Shown here one piece after another: positions 44,964 to 55,923 of a stretch of 64,000 nt of DNA (its first letter is position 1; every line of letters starts with the position of its first letter). The position numbers and the translations under genes were made by a program. Location of the stretch: positions 2,578,355 to 2,642,354 of the forward strand of contig JANHCV010000003.1 in the NCBI GenBank assembly GCA_025594325.1. Direction: 5' to 3'. The notes under the pieces are model-generated. The model did not search any database. It worked only from the letters and a program-made list of their open reading frames with translations, and was not told the origin of the DNA. Source of the DNA: Blastocladiella emersonii ATCC 22665 (Eukaryota > Blastocladiomycota > Blastocladiomycetes > Blastocladiales > Blastocladiaceae).

Positions 44964-45239
44964 GGGGAGACTGTGGTCGTCGACGACGGTCGCGCCGCTC
45001 GGCGGATCGGGCGGCCGACTGGTCTACATGATTGAATACACATACCTATTTCGCGCAGCTGCTTGAATCGTGTCCCTCGCCCTGAAGGTGCGACCCTGAG
45101 AGATGAACACGGTGCGGCCGCGGGCCGGCGTCAGCAACCAGATCAGCGACGCCGCCCTGTCAGGACGCGGCGGGTGGCACCTCTCGACGACGCGTCGATC
45201 ATCCCGGTCTTCGCCAAGGATGCACAACGCTCGCCAACC

Positions 45240-46445
45240 ATGAATCTTACACGCCCTCAACTCATCGCATTGCAGATATCGGCGCTCGCGGTCACGCTCC
45301 TTGCCCTCGCTGCGGCCGCAAGCGCGTCCGAGGGCGACCGCGCACACGACTACGCCGAGTGCGTCGCCAAGTGCGTCGGCACGCGCGTCGCATACACGGG
45401 GACCCAGCCGTCGCGTGCGTCGTACCGGTTCTACGGCGCACTCGGCGAAACCCACACCATCAGCTGGCCGCTCAGCCCGTTGCCCGCCGACGTCCCCGCG
45501 GCGGCGCGGTGCGCCGCAACGCTGCCGCTCGAGCTCCAGCTCACGCGGTGGACCTGTCGCGACGACTGCAAGTACCGCTGCATGCACGGCAAGACGGACG
45601 CGCGCCAGCACAAGGTCGTGCAGTACCATGGAAAGTGGCCCTTCCGCCGTATCCTCGGGATGCAGGAGCCAGCCTCGGTGCTCTTCTCGCTCGGCAACCT
45701 GATCCAGCACGTCCGCGGGCTGTGGCGCCTTCGCGGCGTCGCAAGGGCGCACGGCACCTCGGTCGCGCCCAAGCGATGGTGGACGTGTCTCTGGTGGGCC
45801 TCAACGTACGCGGTCCTCTCGATGGTCCTCTGGGTACTCTCGGCGCTGTTCCACGCGCGCGATACGTGGTGGACGGAGCGCGGCGACTACCTCGGCGTCG
45901 CGCTCGCGTCGCTCGCATCCATGCAGTGGACGGCGGTGCGGCTGCTCCCGTCGTGGATCCCGAGCTCGCTCACGGCGCTCCCGCTCGCCGTCGCCTTTGT
46001 CCGCCACGCGTACTGGCTGCTCGCCTTCCCGCGCTTCGACTACGAGTACAACATGAAGTTCAATCTCGCCATCGGCGCCATCCACAACGCGATCTGGACC
46101 GCGTACGGCGTCTACCTGTACGCCGCGGGCGCCTTCTCCAAGAACCCGACGATCCGCGCCACGCGCAAGCAGCGTGCGCGGTGGTGCCTCGGCATGTCCG
46201 TCGGGTTGACCGCGTCCATGGTGCTCGAGCTGCTCGACTTCCCGCCCCTGGCCGGCCGGAGCCTCGACGCGCACGCCCTGTGGCACCTCTCGACCATCTT
46301 CATCATCCCTTCCTGGTACAAGTTCATTGCGTCCGACGCCGAGGTCTGGGCCGTGTCGGGTACGCGCGGCGGCGACGGCGTCTCGGACCTCCCGCACGCG
46401 CTGGTCCCCGGCGCGCTGGCGGCCAACTACGGCAAGGTGGACTGA
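45240..46445 (+). CDS. PER1: PER1/PGAP3-type GPI-phospholipase A2
   Basis: A single exon of 401 residues. A signal peptide (LIALQISALAVTLLALAAAA) is followed by a luminal cysteine-rich domain (YAECVAKC; CRDDCKYRCMHG) and about seven membrane helices. The family signature blocks are visible: KWPFRRILGMQEPASVLFS, the catalytic-type ALFHARDTWWTERGDY (CREST superfamily Ser/His/Asp set) and LDFPPLAGRSLDAHALWH. Per1 removes an unsaturated acyl chain from GPI anchors in the ER so that a saturated chain can be added. The start is the ATG next to the signal peptide; the frame is open 59 codons upstream without conserved sequence. Confidence 0.93.
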   Translation: MNLTRPQLIALQISALAVTLLALAAAASASEGDRAHDYAECVAKCVGTRVAYTGTQPSRASYRFYGALGETHTISWPLSPLPADVPAAARCAATLPLELQLTRWTCRDDCKYRCMHGKTDARQHKVVQYHGKWPFRRILGMQEPASVLFSLGNLIQHVRGLWRLRGVARAHGTSVAPKRWWTCLWWASTYAVLSMVLWVLSALFHARDTWWTERGDYLGVALASLASMQWTAVRLLPSWIPSSLTALPLAVAFVRHAYWLLAFPRFDYEYNMKFNLAIGAIHNAIWTAYGVYLYAAGAFSKNPTIRATRKQRARWCLGMSVGLTASMVLELLDFPPLAGRSLDAHALWHLSTIFIIPSWYKFIASDAEVWAVSGTRGGDGVSDLPHALVPGALAANYGKVD

Positions 46446-46801
46446 ACGAGTCGGTGCGGGATGATACAAAGAACTTGTTGACACACTCGCCTTCTATGAG
46501 GTGCGCTTGGAGAACACGGGCTCTGCAGTGAGGGCTGCAGCGGGGCACGCGTGGCGGGAGACAGACGCGTCTCGCCGTGCGAGACAATCTTGTCTCTTCT
46601 CCCTCCCTCCTCACCACCCCGGGCCCATGTTATACCGATGCACTCCATGCAACCGCCGCTCGGCCCCTGCTCCGCTTCCGCCACGAACCAACCGGATCGG
46701 CGCTCTGCTAGACTAGACTAGACGCATCGGGCGCCCCTGGCCCGTGATCGCCTCGCGCTTCATGTAACGACCACCAGCAACCCGTCCTCCCGCCCGCCTG
46801 C
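46446..46801. promoter_or_regulatory. Gap between PER1 and the RasGEF gene
   Basis: 356 bp. It includes a repeated CTAGACTAGACTAGA at about 46709-46722 and a CT-rich tract at 46590-46615. No gene is visible. It probably contains the RasGEF promoter. Confidence 0.35.
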
Positions 46802-49800
46802 ATGTCCTCTGCCCAGGGCTCGCCATCTCTCGGGCCCGCTCTCGTCAGCGCGGGCCCCGCAATCCCGCCGCGAACCTCGTCGCGCGGGCTCTCGGGCTCC
46901 GCGACCGACTCGCCGCAGCTGTCCGCTTCCTCGGGCACCGCAACCCCGACGGCCCCTGTCTCCGACACCACGCCACGGCAAGCCCATGCGCTCCCGGCGC
47001 CGTCCATCGAGGAGTGGAGCCGGTCGTTCGACTTCAGCCTCGAGCGCAGCACCGACCTGCGGCCGAACCCATGCTACCTCGCGTCGGCCGACGATCCGAG
47101 CACTGCCAGCACGCTGTCGCACTCGAGCCGGTCCTACACCACGGCATCGGCTGGCGGGTCCGAGACGGGACTCTCCACGTCTGCCTCGGCTTCGCGTCTC
47201 GTGCGCGGCGGCAGCGGCGGCAGCGGGAAGCTCCTGCGCGACAACCTGACGCGGCCCAGCGGCGCCGTCTCGTCCGATGCGCTGACGTCGAGCTCGACCG
47301 CGCGGCCGTCGTCGGTCTCGATTGCCGATCTCCTGACGGTCGTGAGCCACGCCTCGATCATGGCCGCGCGCAGTACCCCCGGGTCGCGGTCCTCGCTCAA
47401 CCTCGCCAGTGGGAATCGACACCGCCGCACCGCGAGCAGCGACGAGGCCGGCGGTGACACCGAGAATGACGACGACAGCGACGGGGCCGGCGAGCAGATG
47501 CGCCCGCGCGGCGTCGTGACCAGTGTCTCCATGTCGGAGCTCGCTGCGCTCCGCATGGCCATCTCGACGGCGACCTCGACGCGCTCCGCGACCGAACCTC
47601 CTGCTTCGACATCCCAGCCGGTCGATGCAGCGTCCGATGGGCCACCGCGCGTACGCACCGACATGCTCGACCGCGGGAGCTCGCGGTCGGGGACCCTCCC
47701 GACGCAGCACCACTCGCAGCAGCTGTACCAGCCGCGCGACCGCTCCACGTCAACGTCCACTCTCGCCTGCCCGCCCTCGGCCTCCACCATCACGTCCCAG
47801 TCGACGGTGCGGTCCGGCGACAGCCGGCGCTCGAAGCTCGACACGGTCCGGCGCGGGCTCAAGCGCGTGCGCCACATGTTTTCGGCGAGCTCGCCGTCCA
47901 TCCTCGTCGACCCGCTCGACAACGGGAGCGGCTTCCCGACGGACGGCCGCTCGTCGTTCCTCGCGCCGGCAATCCCGACGACGGAGCCCATGGAGCTCAC
48001 GTCCTACTTTTTACCGCAGTCCGAGTCGTTTGCCAACCTGACGGACCGCGCCACCATCAACCTCTACTTTGCCGCGGACACGGCGGCGCTCGAGTTCACC
48101 TTTGATGTGAGTCTCTCGCCCAACAAGTGCCTGGCAAGCATCGACCTCGTGCGGTCGCGCGTGTACGAGACGCTACGGCTACTCCCGATGCCGAGCACGC
48201 TCTACTACTACGACCCGAAGCTGCCCGGGCTGCGCATCGAGGCCAAGCACTCGGACAACATCGACGCGCTGATGCAGGCGCACCACGACTGGCGGCTGAT
48301 CCCCAATGACCACGTTTTCACGCTCGCCGTCGCTCTGCCAAGCAGCGACCGCGTCCAGACCATCCAGTACCAGCGCGACCTGCTCGTCGCCGACGCGGTC
48401 GCGCAGCTCGCCGACGTGTTCCAGCTTACACACGTCACGGGCAACACCAACAACCTGTTCGTCAACTCCAACGTCGGGTACTGGCTCGAGCCGACGCGCC
48501 GGCTCGCCGACTACGAGTTCAAGCCCACCGACAAGGTCGAGCTGCGCAGCAACTCGGAGCTCGTCTACGTGCGCGTCCACGTCCCCGAGCTCGACACGCG
48601 GTTCGTCGTCAAGTCGCCACCCCACTTCAGCGTGGCCGAGTTCGTGTCGCTCATCAAGTACAACCTCAAGTCCAAGAACCTACACCTCCAGCACAACACG
48701 CAGCAGTACTCGCTGTGGATGACGCACGGCCACCAGTGGCTGCAGGAGCACGACAAGATCGGCGACCACGCGGCGCTGCTGTCGATCCGCGAGATCTCGG
48801 ACTGCGGGCTCGAGTTCCGCGTGCACCACCGCACGCTCGACGTGCAGTGCCCCGCGCTCGACGCCGTCGCCTACCTCAGCGCGTCCGAGTCGGCCACGCT
48901 GCGCGACATTGACACGCTGCTGTCGCTCGACACGTGCACGGCCGGCGACGACAACCTGCTGATCGCGTCACTCGCGGGGGAGGAGCTCAACCCGCTCGAC
49001 AACGTGTGGGACGCGCTGCGCCAGTGCGCGTGCAAGAGCGACTTCAAGCTCCGCCCGCGGTACCGGCTGCTCATGGTCACGACGTCGGTCGACATGGCGC
49101 TGCCGAACGCACGCGTCGCTATGGAGCTCGACTTTTGCGTGCCGCTCGCCTCGCTCGTCCCGACCATCGCGCGCAAGCTCGGGCTCCGGCCGTCGCACAT
49201 CCGCCACTTCCTCGTCAACGAACGCCTGCACGACCCGCTGCTCCTCGACCGTCCGCTCGGCGAGCTCAACCTGCGCCCGCTAGACTACCTGATTGTCGAG
49301 ATGAACGAGGACCAGTGGCGGTCCGACGGCAAGCGGCTGCTCGACGAGTGGGAGCTCGCCGAGAAGACCATGACCTCGATCTGGGCCGAGGGCCCCGACG
49401 CGCCGCACAACATCCAGGTCAAGGAGAATACGGTCCTCGCCGGCACGCTCAACAAGCTCATCGAGCGCGCGACGACCGACGTGGTCCGCGACTTTGGCGA
49501 ATGTGCGTTTCTCTCTCCGCTGCTGACTTTGGTGCGGACAGCGACTAACGGTCGTGCTTGCGCGTGTAGACACGTCCTTCGTGCAGACGTTCTTCCTCAC
49601 CTACCACTCGTTCACGACGCCCAAGGAGGTACTCGCCAAGCTCATCGACCGGTACCACGTCCCGCGCTTCGGCCACCAGTCGCTGCAGGATTTCGAGCGC
49701 CTGCGCGTCAACATCCAGTCGCGCGTCTGCAACGTGCTCAAGACGTGGACCAAGTCGTACACGACGGCCTTCATGGAGAACGACGGCAGCGAGCTCGTCG

Positions 49801-51538
49801 CGCAGCTGCTCGCCTTCACCGAGAACGTCATGGCGCACGACAAGCAGTACACTCTCGGCAAGCAGATTCGCCGGAACCTGTTCAAGCTGGTACGCTCGCG
49901 CAACCGCTCCTCGAACGAGGTGCGTGGGAGCAGACTGACACCCGCGTTCACTCTAGTCCACCATGGTCGCCGAAAACACGCGGCGCAACCACAACATCGC
50001 GGTTCCGCTGCCCAAGATCCCGCGCGGTCTCGCGGGCGGCATGGCGAACCTGTTCGTGTGTGACCCCGAGGAGGTTGCCCGCCAGCTGTGCCTCAGCGAG
50101 TTTGGCGTGTACCGGCGCATCAAGCCGACCGAGCTGCTCAACCAGGCGTGGATGAAGCCGGACGGGCAGTCACACTCGCCCAACATCTGGTACGCGCTCT
50201 ACGTCCCACGTCCGCGCTCGCGCCATGGAGCCTCTCTGATCGCACGTCTCGTGTAGGATCCTCACGCAGCGCTTCAACTGCCTCGCGCGGTGGCTCACCA
50301 AGTCACTGCTCCAGCTGCGCGACCTCCAGCAGCGCTCGCTGCGCATGGAGTGGTTTGTCGAGATTGCCGTGGTACGCTGCTTCGTCGCTCAATCGGAACG
50401 CGTGCTCATTACTGACGGCCGTCGCTGCGTGTGTAGAACCTCCTCGAGATGCGCAACTTCCTCTCGCTCATGGCCATTCTCGCCGGGCTCGGCAGCGCAC
50501 CAATCGCGCGGCTCAAACACACGCGCGCGCGGATGAGCGCTCGAGCTCGCAGGGTTCGTTTGGTCCTCTGGATTGACGACACGCCTTGTGTTCGCTCACG
50601 CCTCGTTTCCCGGATCGTGTAGAAGCTGGACGAGCTCGAGGAGGTCATGAGCCCCCAGCACTCGCACAAAAAGTATCGCGAACTGTACAAGTCGCCCCAC
50701 CTCAACGGGAACATGGCGCGCATCCCATACCTGTACGATTTGGTTGCTCCCGGTTGGTTCCCGCGCGTCGCACTGACTTAAGCGCGCTCCCGTGGTTCGC
50801 TTGTGTAGCTCGGTGCACCTGAGCGACCTCGTGTACGTCGAGGACGGGAACCCGGACAAGATCGACGGGCTGATCAACGTGAGCAAGCGACGGCTGGTCT
50901 ACGGCGTCATCTCGACGGTCCTCGAGTTCCAGGACGAGGACTACCACTTCGCGACGGTCAGCGACATGCAGCGCCAGATCTCGCTGTGCTACGTGCCCTA
51001 CGAGCGCCGCGAGGAGGAGCTCTTCCAGTGGAGCCTCGAGGTCGAGCCGCGCGGGTGGGATGGGATCACGCCGCTCGCTGTACCTGCGGCCATGCAGGCG
51101 GCAGCACACGCACTCGCGACTGCGCCCTCGCCTGCTCCTGATCGCGCAGCGACTGTTGCCGCCCCGATGCCCATCTCCGTGCTCGCCGCGCCACCACCAC
51201 TTCCAGCGGCGACCGCCTCGCTCGAGCCCAGGTCGCCCATCGTTGAGCCCAAGTCGCCCGCGCCCTCTCTCGCACCGCTCGTCATCGAGACCTCCCTCAT
51301 TGCCGGTCCCAACGATCCGCTCGCGCTCGGGATCACTGAAGAGGACGACGACGAGTCGTGCGACGCGCTGAGCACGGCCTCGTCGCGACGGGCCTCGTCT
51401 TACAAGTCGGCGAGCGAGTCGGCGAGCGCGGCGAGCGAACCTGCATCCCCCGTTACGGCCCGACCACCACCGTCTCCCGGGGCACGATCGCCGTCACCGT
51501 CAAGCACGCGCGCGCCGACAGAGGACGAGGAACCGTAG
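46802..51538 (+). CDS. Ras guanine-nucleotide exchange factor with tandem ubiquitin-like domains
   Basis: Seven exons: 46802-49502, 49570-49889, 49957-50189, 50257-50371, 50437-50553, 50623-50732 and 50809-51538, giving 1441 residues. Residues 1-390 are Ser/Thr-rich. Residues about 420-845 form four or five consecutive ubiquitin-like modules of the talin-F0/RA type (GYWLEPTRRLADYEFKPTD is very talin-like). RasGEF_N follows (FVQTFFLTYHSFTTPKEVL), then the CDC25 catalytic domain: PTELLNQAW, SPNIW, RFNCLARWL, MEWFVEIA, LLEMRNFLSLMAILAGL, IPYLSVHLSDLVYVEDGNPD. It should activate a Ras-family GTPase at a membrane. The tail is low complexity. An alternative donor at 49920 would lengthen exon 2 by 30 nt in frame, but the intron left would be only 37 nt. 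Confidence 0.88.
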
Positions 51539-51584
51539 CAGGCGATTGAGGAGATCATTTTGGAACAGTCGATATATAACTAGG

Positions 51585-52441
51585 TTACTGCGTCTTGCCT
51601 GCGGCCGCCTTTGCCTGCTTCTTGGCATGCTCGGCGTAGATCTTGGTGAGGTGCGGGCCCTACATCGCGTGAATGAGAATTGTCAGCTTCGCGGCCCGAA
51701 CGGCGACGTGTACACCGAACCTCGACAAACTTGACGCTGAACTGGAACACGGCCCACATGACAGCCGCGAGCGCGTAGCCGACGAGCGACTGCTTGAGGA
51801 CAGCGTACCCGAGGCACGCGATCGACGTGCCAACGTACTGCGGGTCGTTGAAGAACTTGTACGGTCCGTCGGTGACAATGCTGTCCATGAGGTACCCTAT
51901 GGGTTGTAGTTGCGGGTTAGCGCGCGGCGGAGCGAGAGGAGGTCGAGAAGATCAGGTACCGAAGCTGTCGCCGTTGTACATGTTCTTGATGCCGAGCGCC
52001 TTGAGCGTCCACAGGTTGATGAGGATGCCCGCGACAAACAGGCTGTAACCTGCGACGTTTGCCACGGTTTGCGGAATGAGCACAAGCTACAAGTATCGTG
52101 TGTCAGCGGAGCGTCGCAGTTCAACTGTAGTAGGTGTCGAGGAGGCGTACGGAGTACAGGTCGTTGTCCATGGCCAGCTCGATCACGTAGTCTCGCGCAA
52201 GGGCCGACAAGATCAAGTAGACGGCGTAGACGTAGATTGCGTTGCTGCCGAGGATCTACGCGCAGCAGGTGGCTCAATATTGCGTGTGCCGGAGCAAGCA
52301 CCAGCTCCGGACCTTGGTAAAGATGCGCGTGGCATATTCCAGCTGCGCTGTCAGGTTGTAGTTGGCGACATGCGCGACGATCGCCAGGACAGCGTAGACG
52401 GTCGGCACAGCCAGCAGGTTGCCGGTTGCAAGAAGTTCCAT
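51585..52441 (-). CDS. OPI3: Phosphatidyl-N-methylethanolamine N-methyltransferase
   Basis: Five exons: 52441-52313, 52255-52151, 52086-51960, 51896-51721 and 51659-51585, giving 203 residues, close to yeast Opi3 (206). All four introns are 57-64 nt and end in TAG. The protein has four membrane helices and the conserved C-terminal set NGDSFGYLMD, GPYKFFNDPQYVGT, LGYAV and EGPHLTKIYAEHAKK. These form the AdoMet and substrate site in this ER enzyme. It performs the last two methylations from phosphatidylethanolamine to phosphatidylcholine. The gene converges with the RasGEF gene, 46 bp between stops. The choline kinase at 8.7 kb serves the salvage route to the same lipid. Confidence 0.93.
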
Positions 52442-52629
52442 GTTAACTATTTTACTTGATGCGTAGCGCAAGGTTGCCCGAGGAGAGAGCGAGGACTTGC
52501 CGAACAAAGCTCACGGGCTGGGCTGACGCTGACAAATGCCACGCTCCTCGGCGGCGCCACTCACATGCTTGGGCGCGTCGCGTGCTTCGGCAAGAAAATA
52601 ATGTATTTGTAGAAAATGGCCTGTTACTC

Positions 52630-52695
52630 CTAGTGACGACGCGTCTTGCGCTTGTGGCCAAAGGTCGGCTTACGCTTGGAGCGAGGGGGAGCCAT
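52630..52695 (-). CDS. Candidate 21-residue basic micro-ORF
   Basis: ATG to TAG with 21 codons, starting MAPPRSKRKPTFGHKRK; about half the residues are Lys, Arg or His. A possible 5'-UTR intron lies just upstream (donor GTACAG near 52775, acceptor TCGTAG near 52723), with intron-like spacing. This suggests a transcribed small gene between OPI3 and MVD1. The composition recalls tiny ribosomal proteins, but the sequence is not eL41 or another that I recognise. It may equally be a chance frame. Confidence 0.3.
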   Translation of the reverse strand: MAPPRSKRKPTFGHKRKTRRH

Positions 52696-52818
52696 GGAAG
52701 CTTGGTTTGGACGACTAGCAATGTTTCTACGAGTGCCGTACCAAGTCTAGTGAATCAGGGTAAACCGTTTGACTGTACAGGGCAGGATATACACGTGAGG
52801 ACAAAACGCAGGGGAATC

Positions 52819-54174
52819 TCACGCCTTGTAAGAGTTCATGAGCGAGGCGTTGCTGGTGCCGGGGACGCCGCGGTGGAGCAGGCGGGGGCCGTCGCCGATG
52901 CGGGCGTGCAGGATGCGCTTGACGCCGCCCTCGGGCTGCACGGGGACGCGGGTCTGGATCGCGGCGGCGACGGGGCGCGGGGCCGGGTAGTTGTCGAGGA
53001 TCGTGTACGGGTCGGCAAAGTAGTCGAGGGCGGTGACGCCGGCGGTGCGCGGGAGGTAGTGGTTGAGCCACAGGAGGACCTCGGGGACGAACTGGCGCGG
53101 CAGGTACAGCACGGCGTTGGGTCCGGCGTCGTACGTGTACGCGACCTTGTACTTGCCTGCGTAGCCCGGGGCCGGGGTCGCGTTGTAGTCGTTGACGAGC
53201 TGGATGATGGCGCGGCTCACGTCGTTGAGGTAGAAGATGGGCGGGAACGTGTCGAGGCACACGGCGTGGAACTGGTTCGAGTCCTTCATGGTGAGCTCGG
53301 CAAACGCGTCAAAGTCGCGGGCGTGGATCGCCGCCTTCATGGCGGCCATGCGCTCGGGGACGACCGTCGCAAAGCGGTGCGCGGCGAGCGTGCTCGTGTC
53401 GACGGTGGTCTGCATGCCGCTCGTCGAGCTGACGCCCTTCTTGCCGTCGTGCACGACGAGGACCAGGGCCTCGATCTCGGGCCAGTGCGACGCGGGCGCC
53501 ACCTGCACGGCGACGCTGTCGCTGCCGTCGGCGGCGGAGCCCATCTCCCAGCTCACGAACCCGCCGTACAGCGAGCGGCACGCGGAGCCGGACCCGAGGC
53601 GCGCGAGCGACGAGAGCAGCGCGCGGCCGGCACCCGACTCGGGCTCCGAGGCGGCGGGGAGGCCGTACACGTGGGCGAGCACGGCGACGAGCGCGGCAAA
53701 GCCCGAGGCGGAGCTGGCGAGGCCGGCGGCGGTCGGGAAGTTGTTCTCGGAGACGAGGCGCAGGGGCCACGTCGAGATCTTGGGCAGCGAGGCGTCGGCG
53801 GCCTCGAGGGCGCGGCGCTGGGCGCGCAGGGCGGTCACGACGTTGGCGAGGCGCTTGGACTCGGAGATGGGCTCCGGGTGGCCGTTCAGCCACAGCGCGT
53901 CGGTCGGCAGGACGCCGTCGCCGCGCGCGGCGGCCGCGGCATCAGCGGGCGTCGACCACGCGGCGTCGGCGCGGCCCGTGGTCTTGGAGTGCAGAATGTC
54001 CTGCGACAGCGTCGCCGACAGCGACGAGTTGGTCGGCAGGATCAGCTTCTCGTCGCGCTTGCCCCAGTACTTGATTACGGCAATGTTGACGGGCGCTGTG
54101 ACGGTCGCCTCGATGGCGGTCATGGACGCCGGGTCCTTGGCGGCAGCGGCGGCGGCAGCGGTGGTAGACGACAT
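52819..54174 (-). CDS. MVD1: Mevalonate diphosphate decarboxylase
   Basis: A single exon of 451 residues. The GHMP-fold motifs are intact: APVNIAVIKYWGKRDEKL with LPTNSSLSATL at the substrate site, the phosphate-binding SENNFPTAAGLASSASGFAA, and SGSACRSLYGGFVSWE. The catalytic Asp is in the VALID-equivalent region (YTYDAGPNAVLY). The enzyme makes isopentenyl diphosphate from mevalonate diphosphate with ATP, feeding sterol synthesis. An upstream ATG at 54204 adds 10 residues; I prefer MSSTT at 54174, where the conserved-length protein begins. The C-terminus is slightly extended relative to yeast (396 residues), mostly from an Ala-rich N-terminus and loops. Confidence 0.95.
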   Translation of the reverse strand: MSSTTAAAAAAAKDPASMTAIEATVTAPVNIAVIKYWGKRDEKLILPTNSSLSATLSQDILHSKTTGRADAAWSTPADAAAAARGDGVLPTDALWLNGHPEPISESKRLANVVTALRAQRRALEAADASLPKISTWPLRLVSENNFPTAAGLASSASGFAALVAVLAHVYGLPAASEPESGAGRALLSSLARLGSGSACRSLYGGFVSWEMGSAADGSDSVAVQVAPASHWPEIEALVLVVHDGKKGVSSTSGMQTTVDTSTLAAHRFATVVPERMAAMKAAIHARDFDAFAELTMKDSNQFHAVCLDTFPPIFYLNDVSRAIIQLVNDYNATPAPGYAGKYKVAYTYDAGPNAVLYLPRQFVPEVLLWLNHYLPRTAGVTALDYFADPYTILDNYPAPRPVAAAIQTRVPVQPEGGVKRILHARIGDGPRLLHRGVPGTSNASLMNSYKA

Positions 54175-54844
54175 GGTATGGCGGTGGTGTTGGCAAGCGA
54201 GCAAGGCGTGCGATCACAGAGGAGGGAGAGGGTAAGAGCACGGGTCGGGCGACAGGCAGTCTCGTCGTGCGCTAGTGATACAGATGCATGGGTGTCGCAA
54301 AGACGGTTCACAGTCGCAGGGGAGAGAAAGCGAGAACTCTTTGCGTGAGCAGTCCCCTGAAGGACGCGCCTCTCTTCGGCGCCCGCCACGCGGCAGGATC
54401 GCAGCTCGACCGCCTCGAGCCGGTCACGCGGGCAGCATGTGACCGCGGTACGCGACGCGTTTTCTCGGCCGTCTCGCACCGCGCAGCCGTTTCCGCGAGC
54501 GGCCTACGTGTCTCCCGTATCAACTGACCAGACGGCGCAGAGCGAAAGAGTTTGCAAGCAGCTCTGCTCGTCAATGCCTTCACGCTCTCGTAAAGCCGAT
54601 GCTTTCGCAGCGGGCCATGGAGGCTACCCGTCTGTTCCAGGAGGCCAGGACCGCCTTCACGGCGGGGGCACCAGTCTCCCCGCGCTCGCCCATCGCAGAG
54701 TCGGCGTGGCAAGCCGCATCTTCGACGTAACGCCGAGTGGGTCGCGTCGCCAAGGCCTGGTGGACCACCGTGCCGGCTCTTCCGGCTTCGCAGCGCGCAC
54801 GCGATCGGTGGGCCGCGGCGGAGCGTCACCCTGCGGTCATCGCC
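54175..54844. promoter_or_regulatory. Divergent region between MVD1 and the TB2-like gene
   Basis: 670 bp. From 54599 a plus-strand frame reads through 43 codons (starting MLSQRAMEATRLFQEARTAF), hits TAA at 54728-54730, then continues in the same frame into the downstream gene. The part left of 54599 shows no features beyond probable promoter sequence. Confidence 0.4.
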
Positions 54845-55627
54845 ATGTCAGCGCGGCTGGGGCTTCCGCCGACCGCCATTGTCGCTATGCTCGCCGCCAT
54901 CGCCGCGCTCCTCGTCGCCCGCGCGCCGCACCGCGTCCTTTCGTGGACGCTCGCGTTTGTCCCGATCGCACGCACCATCCGCGCACCTGAGGCGCCCGCG
55001 CAGGCCACGCCCGGTTCGTGGGTCGCCAATGCCGCCGCCACGCCGCACGCCGACCTTCTCAAGACGTGGCTTGTGTTCGCTCTTCTCTCCACGTCGTGGC
55101 CCGTTCGCCGCGGCCGCCCGTCCCTCGTCGGCACCCTCGTCTGCACCGCGCTGCTGCGGCATGCCCCGGCCGTTTACTCGCAGGCCCTTCGCCCGTTCTT
55201 CGCCGTCGTGGCTCGCTCAGTTGCGCCTGGCCTGCTCGGTTTCCCGGCTACCGGCGAAAGCACGGCTGTCGGCGGCGCAGCTGACGCGCTCCCCGCATGG
55301 CTGTCTCGTGTCCTCGGCGTGGTCACCGCTGCACATCCCGAGTGGAGCGACTACTTCCCGTCGTCGCCCGACGTGGTCAAGGCCTCCGCGGAGCTCGTCA
55401 CGGGCCTCGCGCGTACAGGCTCACTCGCCGCCGCTGGCTCTGACGAACTGACGCCAACGGCTGCTGCGGCGACGCCAGCTCTCCTGTCGGTCGCTGCTGG
55501 CGGCAAGCTGCCATCCCAGTTTATCGACTGTGACGGCGACGCACCTCCCGTGGCGCCAACCCCAAGCGCGACGACGGGCAAAACCCCGACAAGGGGCGTC
55601 CGTGTTGGTTCGGTCATGGCTCAGTAG
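54845..55627 (+). CDS. TB2/DP1 (Yop1/REEP)-like membrane protein, tentative
   Basis: 260 residues from the ATG at 54845. The frame is open back to 54731 and reads plausibly (VAKAWWTTVPALPASQRARD), so the true start may lie upstream or behind an unrecognised intron. The core resembles Yop1/REEP proteins: a first hydrophobic pair (AIVAMLAAIAALLVARAPHR; VLSWTLAFVPIARTIRA), then HADLLKTWLVFALLS in the place of the YWxVF motif, and a second pair (LVGTLVCTALLRHAPAVYSQ) ending in LRPFF. These proteins shape tubular ER. Key Tyr and Pro residues of the family are not all present, so the assignment is weak. The last 110 residues are Ala/Ser/Thr-rich. Confidence 0.5.
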   Translation: MSARLGLPPTAIVAMLAAIAALLVARAPHRVLSWTLAFVPIARTIRAPEAPAQATPGSWVANAAATPHADLLKTWLVFALLSTSWPVRRGRPSLVGTLVCTALLRHAPAVYSQALRPFFAVVARSVAPGLLGFPATGESTAVGGAADALPAWLSRVLGVVTAAHPEWSDYFPSSPDVVKASAELVTGLARTGSLAAAGSDELTPTAAAATPALLSVAAGGKLPSQFIDCDGDAPPVAPTPSATTGKTPTRGVRVGSVMAQ

Positions 55628-55923
55628 CGACGCAGGCGTATCAAATACATGGTTTGGTCGACCTGGCGTGAAAACAAGAGGAAGAGCGTTCCACAAGACC
55701 ATGCGCACGCGTCCGTCGCGTCTCGGACGAGAGCTTTGCCCTCCCGTGCTCCTCTCCGGAGTGAGCGGCCGTCGAGATGCGCATCGCCTCGCGCTCATTC
55801 ACGCCCGCCGCGGCCAAGCAGCCATCGTACGTTAGACTTGTCAGCTCACCCTGGCACTCGGATTGCGCTATCCTCACTCCTCGTGCTCGTTTGTGAACTT
55901 CGTCGCAGTCCAATCGTGCCCCA
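55628..55923. other. Boundary region upstream of the LINE fragment
   Basis: About 300 bp with no recognisable gene. It probably contains the 3' flank of the TB2-like gene and the 5' truncation point of the retroelement. No target-site duplication could be identified by eye. Confidence 0.3.
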
